Assembly: GCA_965200825.1 (NCBI GenBank)
Contig: OZ241385.1
Location: 1,054,001 to 1,118,000 of the forward strand
DNA length: 64,000 nucleotides
DNA from: Bin80 sp026709335
Lineage (GTDB): Bacteria > Bacteroidota > Rhodothermia > Rhodothermales > Bin80
Direction of reading: 5' to 3'
The position numbers and the translations under genes were made by a program. The notes beneath the pieces were generated by a model. That model worked only from the letters and a program-made list of their open reading frames with translations. It searched no databases and was not told the origin of the DNA. Positions 34,838 to 44,744 of this stretch are shown here, one piece after another (within the stretch, counting starts at the first letter, position 1; each line of letters opens with the position of its first letter).

Positions 34838-37663
34838 TCACCTACGAGCTTTCACAAAACGTCCCGTCTGTATCAAACGCCCTTCGGCGGAATCCGCAAT
34901 CAGGCGGTATAAATAGATCCCCGGAGGCAACGGTGAGCCATTCAAACGGATACTCCTTTCCCACCCAGCTGACATGCGATTCACTGGAATCCTTAAAATT
35001 CGTCTTCCGATAACATCCACCACTTCTACCTGTATATGTGATTCTCGAGGAAGATCAAATGTTAGTCGCGTAATTGTCTGGAAGGGATTTGGATAATTTC
35101 CGTGTAAAACAAATTTTTCTGGCAACGACTCATCTATGATCGCTTCCTCCAATCCTACTTGTATGCAAGTCCTTCCGTTGAAGAACTGAAGATCATTCAG
35201 CCAATCCTGAAATTCATTATCTGAGGGAACGCAGAGTTCCTGCCCTCCAATATCTAAACTTTTCAGATTTTCTAACATCGTGAACTCTCTAGGAAGACTT
35301 CCCATCAGGTTGTTATTAGAAAGATCCAAATCCTCTAACCTAGACAGTTGGCCTAATTCCGATGGAATCGTTCCGCTTAATTGATTGTCCCGCAAACTCA
35401 AGTTCAATAATTTTGTAAGCTTTCCAAGTTCTGGTGGAATGAGTCCAGAAAGTTGGTTTTCAGATAACCTGATAAACTGTATATCAGATAGATCTCCGAA
35501 TTCTGGTGGAATAGGTCCAGTAAGTGAGTTCCGTTCTATCAAGATCCCTTTTAACCTTGAAAGTTGGCCTAATTCTGGTGGGATAGGTCCGCTCAGTTGA
35601 TTCGCCGACAAGATTAGTGTTTCCAAATCTATGAGCCCTGACAACTCTTTGGGAATCGATCCAGATAGTTTATTTGAAGGAAGCCATAATTCTCGTAAAC
35701 CAGGGAATTGACCAAACTCTGGTGGAATTACCCCCGAAAGATTATTTGCAATTAAATTGAGTATCTCCACCTTGCCGTCAAGAACTACAACCCCAAACCA
35801 AGTAGACAGTTGTACCAAAGTAGGTAATCTTGTGATATTCCATCCAGAATTATCTGTCCAATTATCACCATCAGTAGATTTATATAGAGCACTGAGGGCC
35901 TCGTATATCAGATCTACTCGAGTATGAGTTCGAAGACTCAATACATCAGATTCATCCGTAAACGAGCCATCTTGAATATGAAGAGAGAAATAAACAGAAC
36001 GATTGGGAGGAGTTGAGGGGCTAATCAAGATTTTGAATTCTACGGTAGTAGAGTCGCCGGTACTCAGAATTCCTACCGATTGCTCTGAATCCTTCAAGGT
36101 TATGTATGGATATGTTTCAAGGGGAGTAATTGTTACGTTGAGCTGCTGGGTATCAGCCAAGTAATTGATCAAATTGATTTTTATTGTGACTTCATCCCCC
36201 GGATCAATTTGACTGTTTCCATCATTATCTTCCCATGACCAACGCTGTACACGTACAGCCGGAACTAGAGATGGTGTTAAACTGGCCTCGGCATTTATCA
36301 TACCGCCGCTGAGTGTTTCCTCGTACGAAGGGTTTTCCGAAGCTATATTTGTAGCCGAAAGACGTATTTGTTCTCGAAGCTCATCAGCTGAAAGGTCCGG
36401 AAAGCGTGTTTTTACCAGCGCAGCAATTCCACTCACTAATGGAGCTGACAGAGATGTGCCATCAAATTCGTCGTACAGATCATCAGGAAAGGTTGTTATT
36501 ATTCTTTCACCAGGGGCATATACGTCAACTGTCTTCCCATAATTGGAAAACTTCGAAAGTTGGTATGAATCTCTTTGAGTGGATCCTACCGAAAGTACAC
36601 GCGGATGCGCATCAGGGTAGGTTCGAAGGATGTCCGCGTTGTTACCTTCATTCCCAACTGCCGCTACGACCAGGCTTCCCAGATCCGTAATTAAATCCAA
36701 TGATTGGGTTATAAATTGTAATTGAAAGTCAAAAGCAATTGCGCCCCAACTGGCATTGATGATGTCTGCACCATTCACAGCCGCATACATTAGGCCTCTG
36801 TAGCTACAATCAGTTTCTTCTTCTAGACAGAGTACATTTATATGCATCAGGCTTGCATTCCAGGCTGCACCAGAAATTCCTATTTCGTTGTCGGTGACTG
36901 CACTTGCAGCACCAGCTACTGTAGTGCCATGTGCATACTCCATAGGCCATTCTTCGGGTAGCGCGGGGTCATTATCCATCTCATCCATATTGCCGAGATT
37001 AATTCCATGGATGTCGTCAATGTATGAGTTGTTATCATCGTCAATCCCATTGTTTGGAACCTCATCTTCATTGATCCACACATTCTCGAGTAAATCCTCA
37101 TGATCCCAATCTCCTCCGGTGTCTACAATAGCAATAATTACTCGCGCTGTATCTTCTCCCGGGACGTTTTCCGATTTGGCCAGATCCCAAGCTTCCGGCA
37201 ATTGAACTAGATTCAAGTATGATTGCTGTTCTTGATACAAAGGGTCGTTCGGAATTTCCTGAGAAATCGATCCATACATACGGTTAACTAGCACCGGCTC
37301 GGCATATACTACACCTGGTGCTAACACAAAATCTCCAGAAATTTTCAGAGGATTTTCCTGCACACCATAATGGATAAAAAACGTACGTCGAAGAGCAAGT
37401 AAATTCTTGCGGATCTTCGGTGTTGGCTCAATATGATCCAATATCGGATATACAGGCTCAATGGTATGAACCTGATATTTGAATAGTAATCGATTAATTC
37501 CTGAATGATCAGTTTTTCCATTTTCAACAGCTATCTCTGGGGCAAACTGTACAACCACGATTTGATCTTTAAATTCTGGTCGTAAATCCTGAGCAATAAC
37601 TATTTGGGAAAACCCCAAGGCAAGAACAAGTAAGATCTGGAAATTCTTTTTGCCGGAGGTCAT
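34838..37663 (-). CDS. Secreted S8 subtilase with leucine-rich repeats and T9SS domain
   Basis: A 941-residue secreted protease. The signal peptide ends near IVIAQ (residue 25). The S8 domain has catalytic Asp181 (AIVDTGGDWDHEDL), His245 (YAHGTTVAG), oxyanion Asn338 (AVGNEG) and Ser404 (DGTSLSAPLVSG). After a beta domain come about six plant-type leucine-rich repeats, such as NQLSGPIPPELGQLSRLKGI and NQLSGLIPPELGKLTKLLNL. The final 80 residues (GNYPNPF, IQVEVVDVIGRR, GIYLYRLIA) are a type IX secretion sorting domain, so it is exported across the outer membrane. Combining a peptidase with GxIP-type repeats suggests protein-substrate binding at the surface, which is an inference. Confidence 0.93.
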   Translation of the reverse strand: MTSGKKNFQILLVLALGFSQIVIAQDLRPEFKDQIVVVQFAPEIAVENGKTDHSGINRLLFKYQVHTIEPVYPILDHIEPTPKIRKNLLALRRTFFIHYGVQENPLKISGDFVLAPGVVYAEPVLVNRMYGSISQEIPNDPLYQEQQSYLNLVQLPEAWDLAKSENVPGEDTARVIIAIVDTGGDWDHEDLLENVWINEDEVPNNGIDDDNNSYIDDIHGINLGNMDEMDNDPALPEEWPMEYAHGTTVAGAASAVTDNEIGISGAAWNASLMHINVLCLEEETDCSYRGLMYAAVNGADIINASWGAIAFDFQLQFITQSLDLITDLGSLVVAAVGNEGNNADILRTYPDAHPRVLSVGSTQRDSYQLSKFSNYGKTVDVYAPGERIITTFPDDLYDEFDGTSLSAPLVSGIAALVKTRFPDLSADELREQIRLSATNIASENPSYEETLSGGMINAEASLTPSLVPAVRVQRWSWEDNDGNSQIDPGDEVTIKINLINYLADTQQLNVTITPLETYPYITLKDSEQSVGILSTGDSTTVEFKILISPSTPPNRSVYFSLHIQDGSFTDESDVLSLRTHTRVDLIYEALSALYKSTDGDNWTDNSGWNITRLPTLVQLSTWFGVVVLDGKVEILNLIANNLSGVIPPEFGQFPGLRELWLPSNKLSGSIPKELSGLIDLETLILSANQLSGPIPPELGQLSRLKGILIERNSLTGPIPPEFGDLSDIQFIRLSENQLSGLIPPELGKLTKLLNLSLRDNQLSGTIPSELGQLSRLEDLDLSNNNLMGSLPREFTMLENLKSLDIGGQELCVPSDNEFQDWLNDLQFFNGRTCIQVGLEEAIIDESLPEKFVLHGNYPNPFQTITRLTFDLPRESHIQVEVVDVIGRRILRIPVNRMSAGWERSIRLNGSPLPPGIYLYRLIADSAEGRLIQTGRFVKARR

Positions 37664-37692
37664 GTTGTATTATGTGTAAACGTAGACGAAAG

Positions 37693-37723
37693 CCCTGAAA
37701 ATCAAGCGTAATGATTTTCAGGG
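37693..37723. terminator. 12-bp perfect hairpin between coiled-coil gene and subtilase
   Basis: CCCTGAAAATCA (37693-37704) and TGATTTTCAGGG (37712-37723) are perfect inverted copies with a 7-nt loop. It lies just upstream of the subtilase start and 88 nt after the coiled-coil gene on the same strand. It probably terminates the upstream transcript, although there is no long T-run. Confidence 0.55.
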
Positions 37724-37810
37724 TTATGCAAAAGGTTATCAGAGAGAATAATAATTTTCCCACTTACAAAATGGGCAGTCTCTATTCAAGAAGCTATCTG
37801 AGATGTATTC

Positions 37811-38122
37811 TCAGCTATATCTCCACTTTTTTTCAAGGCTTTGCTCAATCCTAGTGATCTGTCCTTTGAATTGTTTCACTTCCTCATTTAAGTCAAATAC
37901 CTGTTCACCAAGGCGGTCAACTCGTTCGCCAAGCCTGTCAATCCGCATATTGCCTTCTTGACGACGCTCTTTTAATTCAGTTCTAACATCTTTTACCTCG
38001 GTTCTGAGTTCTTTTATATCGATCTTATTCTCGTTTATCTGAACTCTATTAGCTAGAATCTGGACTCTATTCTCTCGTATCTCGGTCTTGAGCGAGTTTA
38101 CGACTTGTCGAACCATTGGCAA
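37811..38122 (-). CDS. Coiled-coil protein, possibly truncated at the N-terminus
   Basis: A 103-residue protein dominated by heptad-type repeats of Glu/Arg/Leu/Val (ENKIDIKELRTEVKDVRTEL, RIDRLGERVDRLGEQV). The codons upstream of the ATG at 38122 read LVAIIGTLLGVVLP, a hydrophobic segment typical of the membrane anchor of this type of protein. A stop two codons upstream of that segment leaves no ATG for it. The anchor is therefore either lost or translated from a non-ATG codon. The specific family is not recognised and no function is known. Confidence 0.6.
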   Translation of the reverse strand: MPMVRQVVNSLKTEIRENRVQILANRVQINENKIDIKELRTEVKDVRTELKERRQEGNMRIDRLGERVDRLGEQVFDLNEEVKQFKGQITRIEQSLEKKWRYS

Positions 38123-38326
38123 AACAACACCAAGAAGCGTACCAATTATCGCGACTAGCCTCTAATTTGTATTATGTTTTCGCTATACATGAGCTTCTTA
38201 AAGTATTGAAGACGCCCTCTACACGAAATACTACCTAGTGGTTCCCTGATTTATTTCGACCGAACCGGATATCATCTACAAATCTATTTTCGATTCTAGG
38301 CAGCTAATTTTACATTCATTGAATTT

Positions 38327-39565
38327 TCAACGAAATCTCAGTACACGCAAAGGCGACATTCGTGAGGCAATACGTGCGGGAAAATAAGATACTCCAAGGC
38401 ATAGAAAAAGGGACACCACTGAAACAAGTATAAAATCAGTCAGGTGTAACGCAACCGGTGCGGTGTCCATGTAGTAGGCTTCGGCAGGTAAACCTATAAT
38501 TCCATACTGAAATTGCAGTGTAGCGAGTCCCCATGCAAGGAATAAGCCAATGACAGTTCCTAATCCACCAACAAAAAAGCCGACATGTAGATAAAGTTGT
38601 TGGATATCTCGCTGCGAAGCTCCCATGCTGGATAGTATTCCTATTTCCCGAGTTTTTTCCAGAACAATCATCAGGAGTGTACCCATTACATTAAATGCAG
38701 CAACAAGAATGAGTACACCAATTACGAGTGGAATAATTGCCTCCTGGAGATCTACCCAAGCGAACAATCCGCGATATATCTCAAAAATGCTTCTGACCAA
38801 AATTCCAAGTCCCAGTGATTCCTCGAGAAGTGGAGATACGGATTGGGCTAAAGTGACATCCTCAAGCATCACATCAAAACGTGATACCTCATCCGGCATA
38901 TAATCAAGTAATTGCCTTGCCGTGTGAATGTCCGTAAATACATAGGTTTCATCGAAATCTGCCAATGCTGTTTCATAAATCCCCGTGATTTCAAACTGTT
39001 TAAGTCGAGGCCGTGCTTGAAGGAGGCTTTCCGGGCTCCCCAAATTTCTCGTAGAAAGCAATGTCACTTGGTCGCCAATCGCTAGGTTGAGATTCTTGGC
39101 AAGAATACCACCGACAACAAGTCTGGCTGAACTTGAAGTTCCTTCCAGCTTTCCAGAGCCGTAGCTAAGATGTTTATTCAGGTAATCAGGAAGCCGATCT
39201 GTCCCCCATAAGCCAACTCCGTCAATATCTTGATTAGATCTTCGAAGCAACACAAATTCTGTGACTACGGGCTGAAGCGAGACAACGGTTGTTTCTTCTC
39301 TGATCAAGGCTTCTAGTTCTGAAGCCTGATTCAATGGTGTATGCCGAATACTTTCAATCTGTATATGGGCTCCGAATCCTGTAATCTTGGTTTCAATTTC
39401 CTGACTGAAACCACGTACAACTGCAAGAGCAAGAAGCAATGTTGCAACTCCGACAGAGACGCTTCCTATGGCTACGTAAGTAATAAACCGCAAAAATTTA
39501 CTTCCGCTCTCTCCTCCTCGTGCACCACGTAAATATCTCCAAGCTATAAAAGTTTTGAATGACAC
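38327..39565 (-). CDS. FtsX-like/LolE-type ABC transporter permease
   Basis: A permease of about 412 residues with four membrane segments: one near the N-terminus (ITYVAIGSVSVGVATLLLAL) and three in the C-terminal FtsX domain (IIPLVIGVLILVAAFNVMGT, HVGFFVGGLGTVIGLFLAWG, FILVSVVSLFLCLGVSYFP). The start SFKTFIAWRYLRGARGG is typical of LolC/LolE-like lipoprotein-releasing permeases. The frame opens at 39679, but the GTG at 39565 gives this conserved start and is preferred. No LolD ATPase is adjacent. Confidence 0.85.
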   Translation of the reverse strand: MSFKTFIAWRYLRGARGGESGSKFLRFITYVAIGSVSVGVATLLLALAVVRGFSQEIETKITGFGAHIQIESIRHTPLNQASELEALIREETTVVSLQPVVTEFVLLRRSNQDIDGVGLWGTDRLPDYLNKHLSYGSGKLEGTSSSARLVVGGILAKNLNLAIGDQVTLLSTRNLGSPESLLQARPRLKQFEITGIYETALADFDETYVFTDIHTARQLLDYMPDEVSRFDVMLEDVTLAQSVSPLLEESLGLGILVRSIFEIYRGLFAWVDLQEAIIPLVIGVLILVAAFNVMGTLLMIVLEKTREIGILSSMGASQRDIQQLYLHVGFFVGGLGTVIGLFLAWGLATLQFQYGIIGLPAEAYYMDTAPVALHLTDFILVSVVSLFLCLGVSYFPARIASRMSPLRVLRFR

Positions 39566-39715
39566 CGAATCAGCAGTTAGTACGTATGAGGCGTAAAATT
39601 GTGATGAATATCCGGGATACATCAGATTACTCCAGATCTGGAAAGATTCCGGGGTATAAGGAGTATAACACTGTTTCACACGCGTTGATCAAATCTACCA
39701 TAACCAATCCATCAA

Positions 39716-41353
39716 ATGAACAATAGCAAACCAGTGATACCGACTGCAATCAATGAACCAGTCTTAGATTATGCGCCAGGTTCTTCCGAGCGCGCTTCCC
39801 TACAGGAAAAACTTCGTGAATTGAAACAAACGGAGTTGGAAATCCCTGCATTTATTCACGGTGATGCCTTGCATACCGGTGATCTCGAAGAGATCAGCCC
39901 CCCGCATGAGTTGAGCCACCGACTTGCTCAAGTCCACAAGTGTGGTGCCAAAGAGGTTCATCACGCTATTAAATCTGCACTTGAAGCCCGACGTGCATGG
40001 TCAGAATTGGACTTCATAGATCGTGCAGCAATTTTTCTAAAAGCAGCAGAGCTACTGGCAGGGCCTTGGAGGGATGTACTGAATGCTTCTACGATGCTCG
40101 GACAGAGTAAAAATGCCTATCAGGCCGAAATAGATGCTGCCTGCGAGCTCATTGATTTTTTCCGGTTCAATGTAGAGTATGCATCCAAAATCTACGAGGA
40201 GCAGCCCTATTCTTCCCAAGGAGTATGGAATCGCCTTGAATATCGTCCTTTGGAAGGCTTTGTGTTTGCAGTCACTCCTTTTAACTTTACTTCTATAACA
40301 GGAAACCTGCCAACTGCTCCGGCCTTGATGGGAAATACTGTGATCTGGAAGCCTGCATCAACCTCGATCTATTCGGCATATTTTATTTACAAGTTACTTG
40401 AAGAAGCTGGGCTTCCACCCGGTGTGATTAACATGGTCCCTGGTTCGGGGGCAGCAATTGGGGATCCAGTGTTAGCTTCTTCAAGTTTTTCTGGACTTCA
40501 TTTTACCGGTTCGACCGAGACGTTCCAGCATATGTGGCGGACGATTGGAGCGAATATTGCTAACTATGATACCTATCCTCGCATTGTCGGAGAAACTGGA
40601 GGTAAGGATTTTATTCTTGCTCACGCATCAGCAGACCCCGATGCGGTAGCTACTGCTATAGTGCGCGGCGCCTTTGAGTATCAGGGACAAAAATGTTCCG
40701 CAGCATCACGTGTGTATTTACCAGAATCCCAGTGGCGTATGATTAAAGATGCTTTGCTGGGGCAGTTGGATGAGATTAAGATGGGGACAGTTGAAGATTT
40801 TTCGAATTTCATCAATGCCGTCATTGATCATAAATCCTATCAGAATATTGTAAGCTATATTGAGGGAGCCAAACAATCTGTTGATACAGAGATAATTGCC
40901 GGCGGTCATTACAGCTCAGAGGAAGGTTACTTTATTGAACCAACCGTCATCTTAACCTCAGACCCTCAGTATCGGACGATGTGCGAAGAAATCTTTGGGC
41001 CGGTTGTTACGATATTTGTTTACAAAGACGAGCAGTTCAAGGATATTCTGCCTCTTGTCGATCAGACATCTCCATACGCGTTAACAGGGGCTGTCTTTGC
41101 TCGGGATCGACAGGTTATTGTTCAGGCAAGTAATGCTTTACGCAATGCTGCAGGTAATTTCTACATCAACGATAAGCCGACTGGTGCGGTTGTAGGACAG
41201 CAACCATTTGGCGGAGCACGAGCCTCTGGAACTAATGATAAGGCAGGAGCACCTCCTAACCTGATGCGCTGGGTATCGGTTCGCACGATCAAAGAGACTT
41301 TTAATCCTCCGACTCATTTTGGATACTCCTTTAATCAGCCAGATAATCAATGA
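39716..41353 (+). CDS. pruA: L-glutamate gamma-semialdehyde dehydrogenase
   Basis: A 545-residue aldehyde dehydrogenase that oxidises glutamate semialdehyde (delta-1-pyrroline-5-carboxylate) to glutamate. The N-terminal NEPVLDYAPGSSER is typical of the PruA family. FAVTPFNFTSITGNLPTAPA, LHFTGSTETFQHMW, VGETGGKDFILAHASAD with the general base, and FEYQGQKCSAASRVYLP with the catalytic Cys are present. The end (FGGARASGTNDKAGAP) is also standard. Its stop overlaps the next start (ATGA), so the two are co-translated. Confidence 0.95.
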   Translation: MNNSKPVIPTAINEPVLDYAPGSSERASLQEKLRELKQTELEIPAFIHGDALHTGDLEEISPPHELSHRLAQVHKCGAKEVHHAIKSALEARRAWSELDFIDRAAIFLKAAELLAGPWRDVLNASTMLGQSKNAYQAEIDAACELIDFFRFNVEYASKIYEEQPYSSQGVWNRLEYRPLEGFVFAVTPFNFTSITGNLPTAPALMGNTVIWKPASTSIYSAYFIYKLLEEAGLPPGVINMVPGSGAAIGDPVLASSSFSGLHFTGSTETFQHMWRTIGANIANYDTYPRIVGETGGKDFILAHASADPDAVATAIVRGAFEYQGQKCSAASRVYLPESQWRMIKDALLGQLDEIKMGTVEDFSNFINAVIDHKSYQNIVSYIEGAKQSVDTEIIAGGHYSSEEGYFIEPTVILTSDPQYRTMCEEIFGPVVTIFVYKDEQFKDILPLVDQTSPYALTGAVFARDRQVIVQASNALRNAAGNFYINDKPTGAVVGQQPFGGARASGTNDKAGAPPNLMRWVSVRTIKETFNPPTHFGYSFNQPDNQ

Positions 41354-42372
41354 TCAACGACAAAAAACGACCGATTCGAGTCGTTCAATATGGATTAGGA
41401 CCTATTGGCCAGGGATCGGCGAGGTTGATCCTCGAAAAGGCAAAAACTGGCAAATTAGAACTGGTAGGTGCAATTGATATTGATCCTGACAAGGCCGGGA
41501 AAACCGTTGGTTCACTCGTCAACGCTTCTTCTGATGTGGTCATTTCGTCGAACGCGAACAAGGTTCTTGACGATACAAAACCGGATGTTGTGGTTCATAC
41601 AACAAGTTCTTTTATACCCAAGGTTGAGGAGCAGTTAACTCAATGTATTCTTGTCGGTGCATCGATCGTTTCCAGTACTGAGGAACTCCCCTACCCCTTT
41701 GACAGATATCCAAAGATCGCAGAAAGGTTACATACTCTTGCAAAGGAGAATAGAGTGACCGTTCTTGGTACCGGTGTTAATCCCGGCTATGCAATGGATG
41801 TGCTCGCCTTAGTCGCCACTGGTGTATGCACGGATGTGCGTTCTGTCACAGTCCAACGGCGTGTAGATGCTGGTTTGAGGCGCCAACCACTTCAAAATAA
41901 AGTAGGTGCTGGAATTACCGTAGAGGAATTTCGAAGAAGACAGGCGGAGGGTGGCTTCGGGCATATTGGTCTGATTGAATCTCTGAGACTGGTTATGCAT
42001 GGCCTAGGCTGGCCAATTAAAAAATTTTCCGAACTTCTGGAACCAGTTATTTCCGAAGTGGAGGTAGAGACCCCCTATTTAACTGTACGGCCTGGCAGAG
42101 TAGCAGGAATCAAGCACACTGCTGAGGCATATTTGAATGATCACCTTGCCGTATCACTGGATTTGCGAATGTATGTAGGTGCACAGCAACCTGAAGACCG
42201 TGTAGTTGTAGATGGCGATCCCCCCATTAATTTGGTCATTGAGGGGGGGATTTTTGGTGATACGGCTACCGTTGCAGCTTTGGTAAATGCAATCCCGCAT
42301 GTTCTCAACGCATCTCCAGGTTTACGAACCGTAGCAGATCTTCCTGTTCCCAGGTGTTTCTTGCCTTCATGA
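41350..42372 (+). CDS. DapB-fold dehydrogenase, 2,4-diaminopentanoate dehydrogenase-like
   Basis: A 340-residue NAD(P)-dependent protein with an N-terminal Rossmann fold (IRVVQYGLGPIGQGSARLIL, ELVGAIDIDPDKAGK) and a DapB-like start. VVHTTSSFIPKVEEQL, STEELPYPF and LGTGVNPGYAMDVLALV match the 2,4-diaminopentanoate dehydrogenase-like group from ornithine fermentation. It is translationally coupled to pruA, so it may act in ornithine/proline or related amino-acid catabolism. The exact substrate is uncertain, and it is not the lysine-pathway DapB, being longer and lacking that enzyme's signature. Confidence 0.8.
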   Translation: MINDKKRPIRVVQYGLGPIGQGSARLILEKAKTGKLELVGAIDIDPDKAGKTVGSLVNASSDVVISSNANKVLDDTKPDVVVHTTSSFIPKVEEQLTQCILVGASIVSSTEELPYPFDRYPKIAERLHTLAKENRVTVLGTGVNPGYAMDVLALVATGVCTDVRSVTVQRRVDAGLRRQPLQNKVGAGITVEEFRRRQAEGGFGHIGLIESLRLVMHGLGWPIKKFSELLEPVISEVEVETPYLTVRPGRVAGIKHTAEAYLNDHLAVSLDLRMYVGAQQPEDRVVVDGDPPINLVIEGGIFGDTATVAALVNAIPHVLNASPGLRTVADLPVPRCFLPS

Positions 42373-42411
42373 TAGTCCAAAGTGCTACCCTATACTACTT
42401 GGCTGATTTCC

Positions 42412-44739
42412 CTAATCATTATCTACATTGGGATAAGAGATGCGAACATGATGTATCGCTAGAAGTTGTTCCAGTAAGACTTTTTTGATCTTGGAAACGT
42501 CCCGAAAGGTCAAACCTGTATTGTCCAATTGGCCACTTGCGACTTTATGCGTAATTAATCGATCTACGAGTTCCTGTAGTTTTTCTCCCGTTACATTTTG
42601 CATGGTTCGACTCGCTGCTTCCACAGTATCTGTAAGCATTAAGATGCCAGCTTCCTTGGAACTCGGTCGTGGACCAGGGTACCTAAAGGCCTTTTCGTCC
42701 AGGTCAGTCAATCCCGTATTATTTTGCTCAATTGCTTTTTGAAAGAAATATTCTGTCCTAGTTGTTCCATGATGTGATGCAATGAGATGTAATACTCTTG
42801 CAGGAAGGCGATAGCGCTGTCCAAGTTCAAGTCCGTTTGACACATGATCGATAATGATTTTGGCGCTCTCCACCGGAGATAATTCATCATGAGGATTGAT
42901 TCCCCCCGCTTGATTTTCGATAAAATATTTTGGGGAAGTAAGTTTGCCTACATCATGATACAGTGCGCCTACTCGAGTTAACAGGGTGTTTGCACCAATC
43001 TCATCTGCTACAGAACCGGCTAAGCTGGATACCTGAATCGAATGATTACAGGTTCCGGGGGCCTGTTTCATCAACTCCCTGAGTAAGGGGTGATTGGTAT
43101 CGGAGAGTTCCAAGAGCCGTAAATCCGTTGTAACATCAAAAACACGCTCCAGTACCCAAAGAAAGGGGTTCGCTGTTACGAGCAAAAAAGAACTCACTCC
43201 TGCATATATAAGGTGTTCTTGTAGTTGTGGCCAGGCTCCCCCCTCGTACAGCCATACGGTCGAAAGAGCCATTGCATATCCACCAAAGGCATATGCAGCT
43301 GTCAGAAACAGTTGTCCTCGATTGCGTAAATCTCTGGCGCTAATAATCGCAACAGCGCCACCCACAAGGGTTGCCCACGTGTACGTAAAATCGGAGTTTA
43401 ACAAGAATCCCCCAATCACCGCCAGTATAAGCGTGCTCAATAATGCGAGCCGCGAATCAAAAATAACTGTTAGCAGAACCGATACGATGACAACCGGTAC
43501 TGCGTACATGAATTCTACAGGGACAAGGCGGATCACCGCACCAAACACGATGACGGTTCCAGCATAAAGCACCGCAAGGATAGTAACAGATTTATTACTA
43601 GAAAAGATGGTTGGGCGCGCGGTTCTCAAGAATAGTGCAAAAATTCCGATGATCGTTAATGACAATAATAACTGTCCAAGTAACTGTAATCGGCTCTGGA
43701 CTTCGGGTAAATCACTTTCTTGGCTACGTTCCAGAGAATCCAGTTTTTGCTTGATCTCCGGTGTGATAAGCTCCCCATTTCGTACAATTTCTTCCCCCTC
43801 CGCCACCATGCCCCGAACGGGTAAAACTTGAGATTCTGCCTCTCTTCTACGCAATTCTGTTGGGTTGATCTGATATATCAGTGACGGTTTAAAGACGGCT
43901 TCAATGAACTGGGTGATTGTGGTCGGGGCAAGCAGTGAGTCCTCCAGGAGTACCGTTTCTTCAAGCCATACCTGAACTCGTTGATAGGCATCGTTTTGAT
44001 CAATCGCAGTTGCAGTGGGTTTTCGGTTAAATGTTTGCTCCAGAGTATCTCGAATAACAAGATAGGATCCATAAATAGAGTCCACAGGAATATCCACGAC
44101 TCCTTGAAGTTGAAGACGCTGGCTTCGACTTACAACCCCACTCAAAATACGTTCAAAAAGAGGAGCGCCATCAGATTCGAGTCTTGAAGCTGTTTGAATG
44201 TCTGGGCTACGTCGGGCATAATCCCAGCCGAGTATACTCCACTCGGAGTCATCAAGTCGAAGGGGCACCTCACGGCGTAAATTTACAAACAGGAGCGAAT
44301 CCTCAATCGTACTTTCGGATAAGCGAACAAGCTCTGGATCATTGCCGGATGCAATCGTATCTCTCATCGATCCAGATAGGTAGTCGGTGTAGGCAGCAAG
44401 TGCTCTATCCAAAGCCAAGGTGATAGAATCGGCCGCTTCCCGCGTTTGTTGCCAAGCTCCGGGAAATGTGTAGAATATGGGCTCAATCGTAGCACGTATA
44501 CGCTGTCTCTCTACCCGGAGGGAGTCTTCAGATTTATAAATAGGGAATTCAAACTCGGCAATCAAAGTTTCTTTTTGCCATCGATTTCCTACTGAAGCCG
44601 AAATTTCAGGTCGACTTCCCTGCTTAAATGCCAGTGTAGTGAGCACAACCAGCAATATGAATATGCCAAGTTTGACACTGATCAACTTTCGAAAGGAGGA
44701 AAACAGGTATCTAATTTCAGTTTCCTGAAAGAATCGCAT
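42412..44739 (-). CDS. 7TM-HD cyclic-di-AMP phosphodiesterase, PgpH-like
   Basis: A 775-residue membrane protein of the 7TMR-HD family. An N-terminal membrane helix is followed by a large extracytoplasmic 7TMR-HDED domain, then about seven membrane helices, then a cytoplasmic HD domain. The HD motif is ALYHDVGKLTSPKYFIENQ, preceded by QAPGTCNHSIQVSSLAG and followed by NPHDELSPVESAKIIIDHVS and LIASHHGTTRTEYF. Characterised relatives (PgpH) hydrolyse c-di-AMP to pApA. The gene lies 5 nt downstream of the symporter gene on the same strand, so the two are probably co-transcribed. Confidence 0.92.
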   Translation of the reverse strand: MRFFQETEIRYLFSSFRKLISVKLGIFILLVVLTTLAFKQGSRPEISASVGNRWQKETLIAEFEFPIYKSEDSLRVERQRIRATIEPIFYTFPGAWQQTREAADSITLALDRALAAYTDYLSGSMRDTIASGNDPELVRLSESTIEDSLLFVNLRREVPLRLDDSEWSILGWDYARRSPDIQTASRLESDGAPLFERILSGVVSRSQRLQLQGVVDIPVDSIYGSYLVIRDTLEQTFNRKPTATAIDQNDAYQRVQVWLEETVLLEDSLLAPTTITQFIEAVFKPSLIYQINPTELRRREAESQVLPVRGMVAEGEEIVRNGELITPEIKQKLDSLERSQESDLPEVQSRLQLLGQLLLSLTIIGIFALFLRTARPTIFSSNKSVTILAVLYAGTVIVFGAVIRLVPVEFMYAVPVVIVSVLLTVIFDSRLALLSTLILAVIGGFLLNSDFTYTWATLVGGAVAIISARDLRNRGQLFLTAAYAFGGYAMALSTVWLYEGGAWPQLQEHLIYAGVSSFLLVTANPFLWVLERVFDVTTDLRLLELSDTNHPLLRELMKQAPGTCNHSIQVSSLAGSVADEIGANTLLTRVGALYHDVGKLTSPKYFIENQAGGINPHDELSPVESAKIIIDHVSNGLELGQRYRLPARVLHLIASHHGTTRTEYFFQKAIEQNNTGLTDLDEKAFRYPGPRPSSKEAGILMLTDTVEAASRTMQNVTGEKLQELVDRLITHKVASGQLDNTGLTFRDVSKIKKVLLEQLLAIHHVRISYPNVDND

Positions 44740-44744
44740 GAAGA

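Noticed and set aside
41350..42372. Lysine-pathway dihydrodipicolinate reductase (DapB)
   Set aside because: Too long at 340 residues, and it lacks the DapB substrate motif. It matches diaminopentanoate-type dehydrogenases better.
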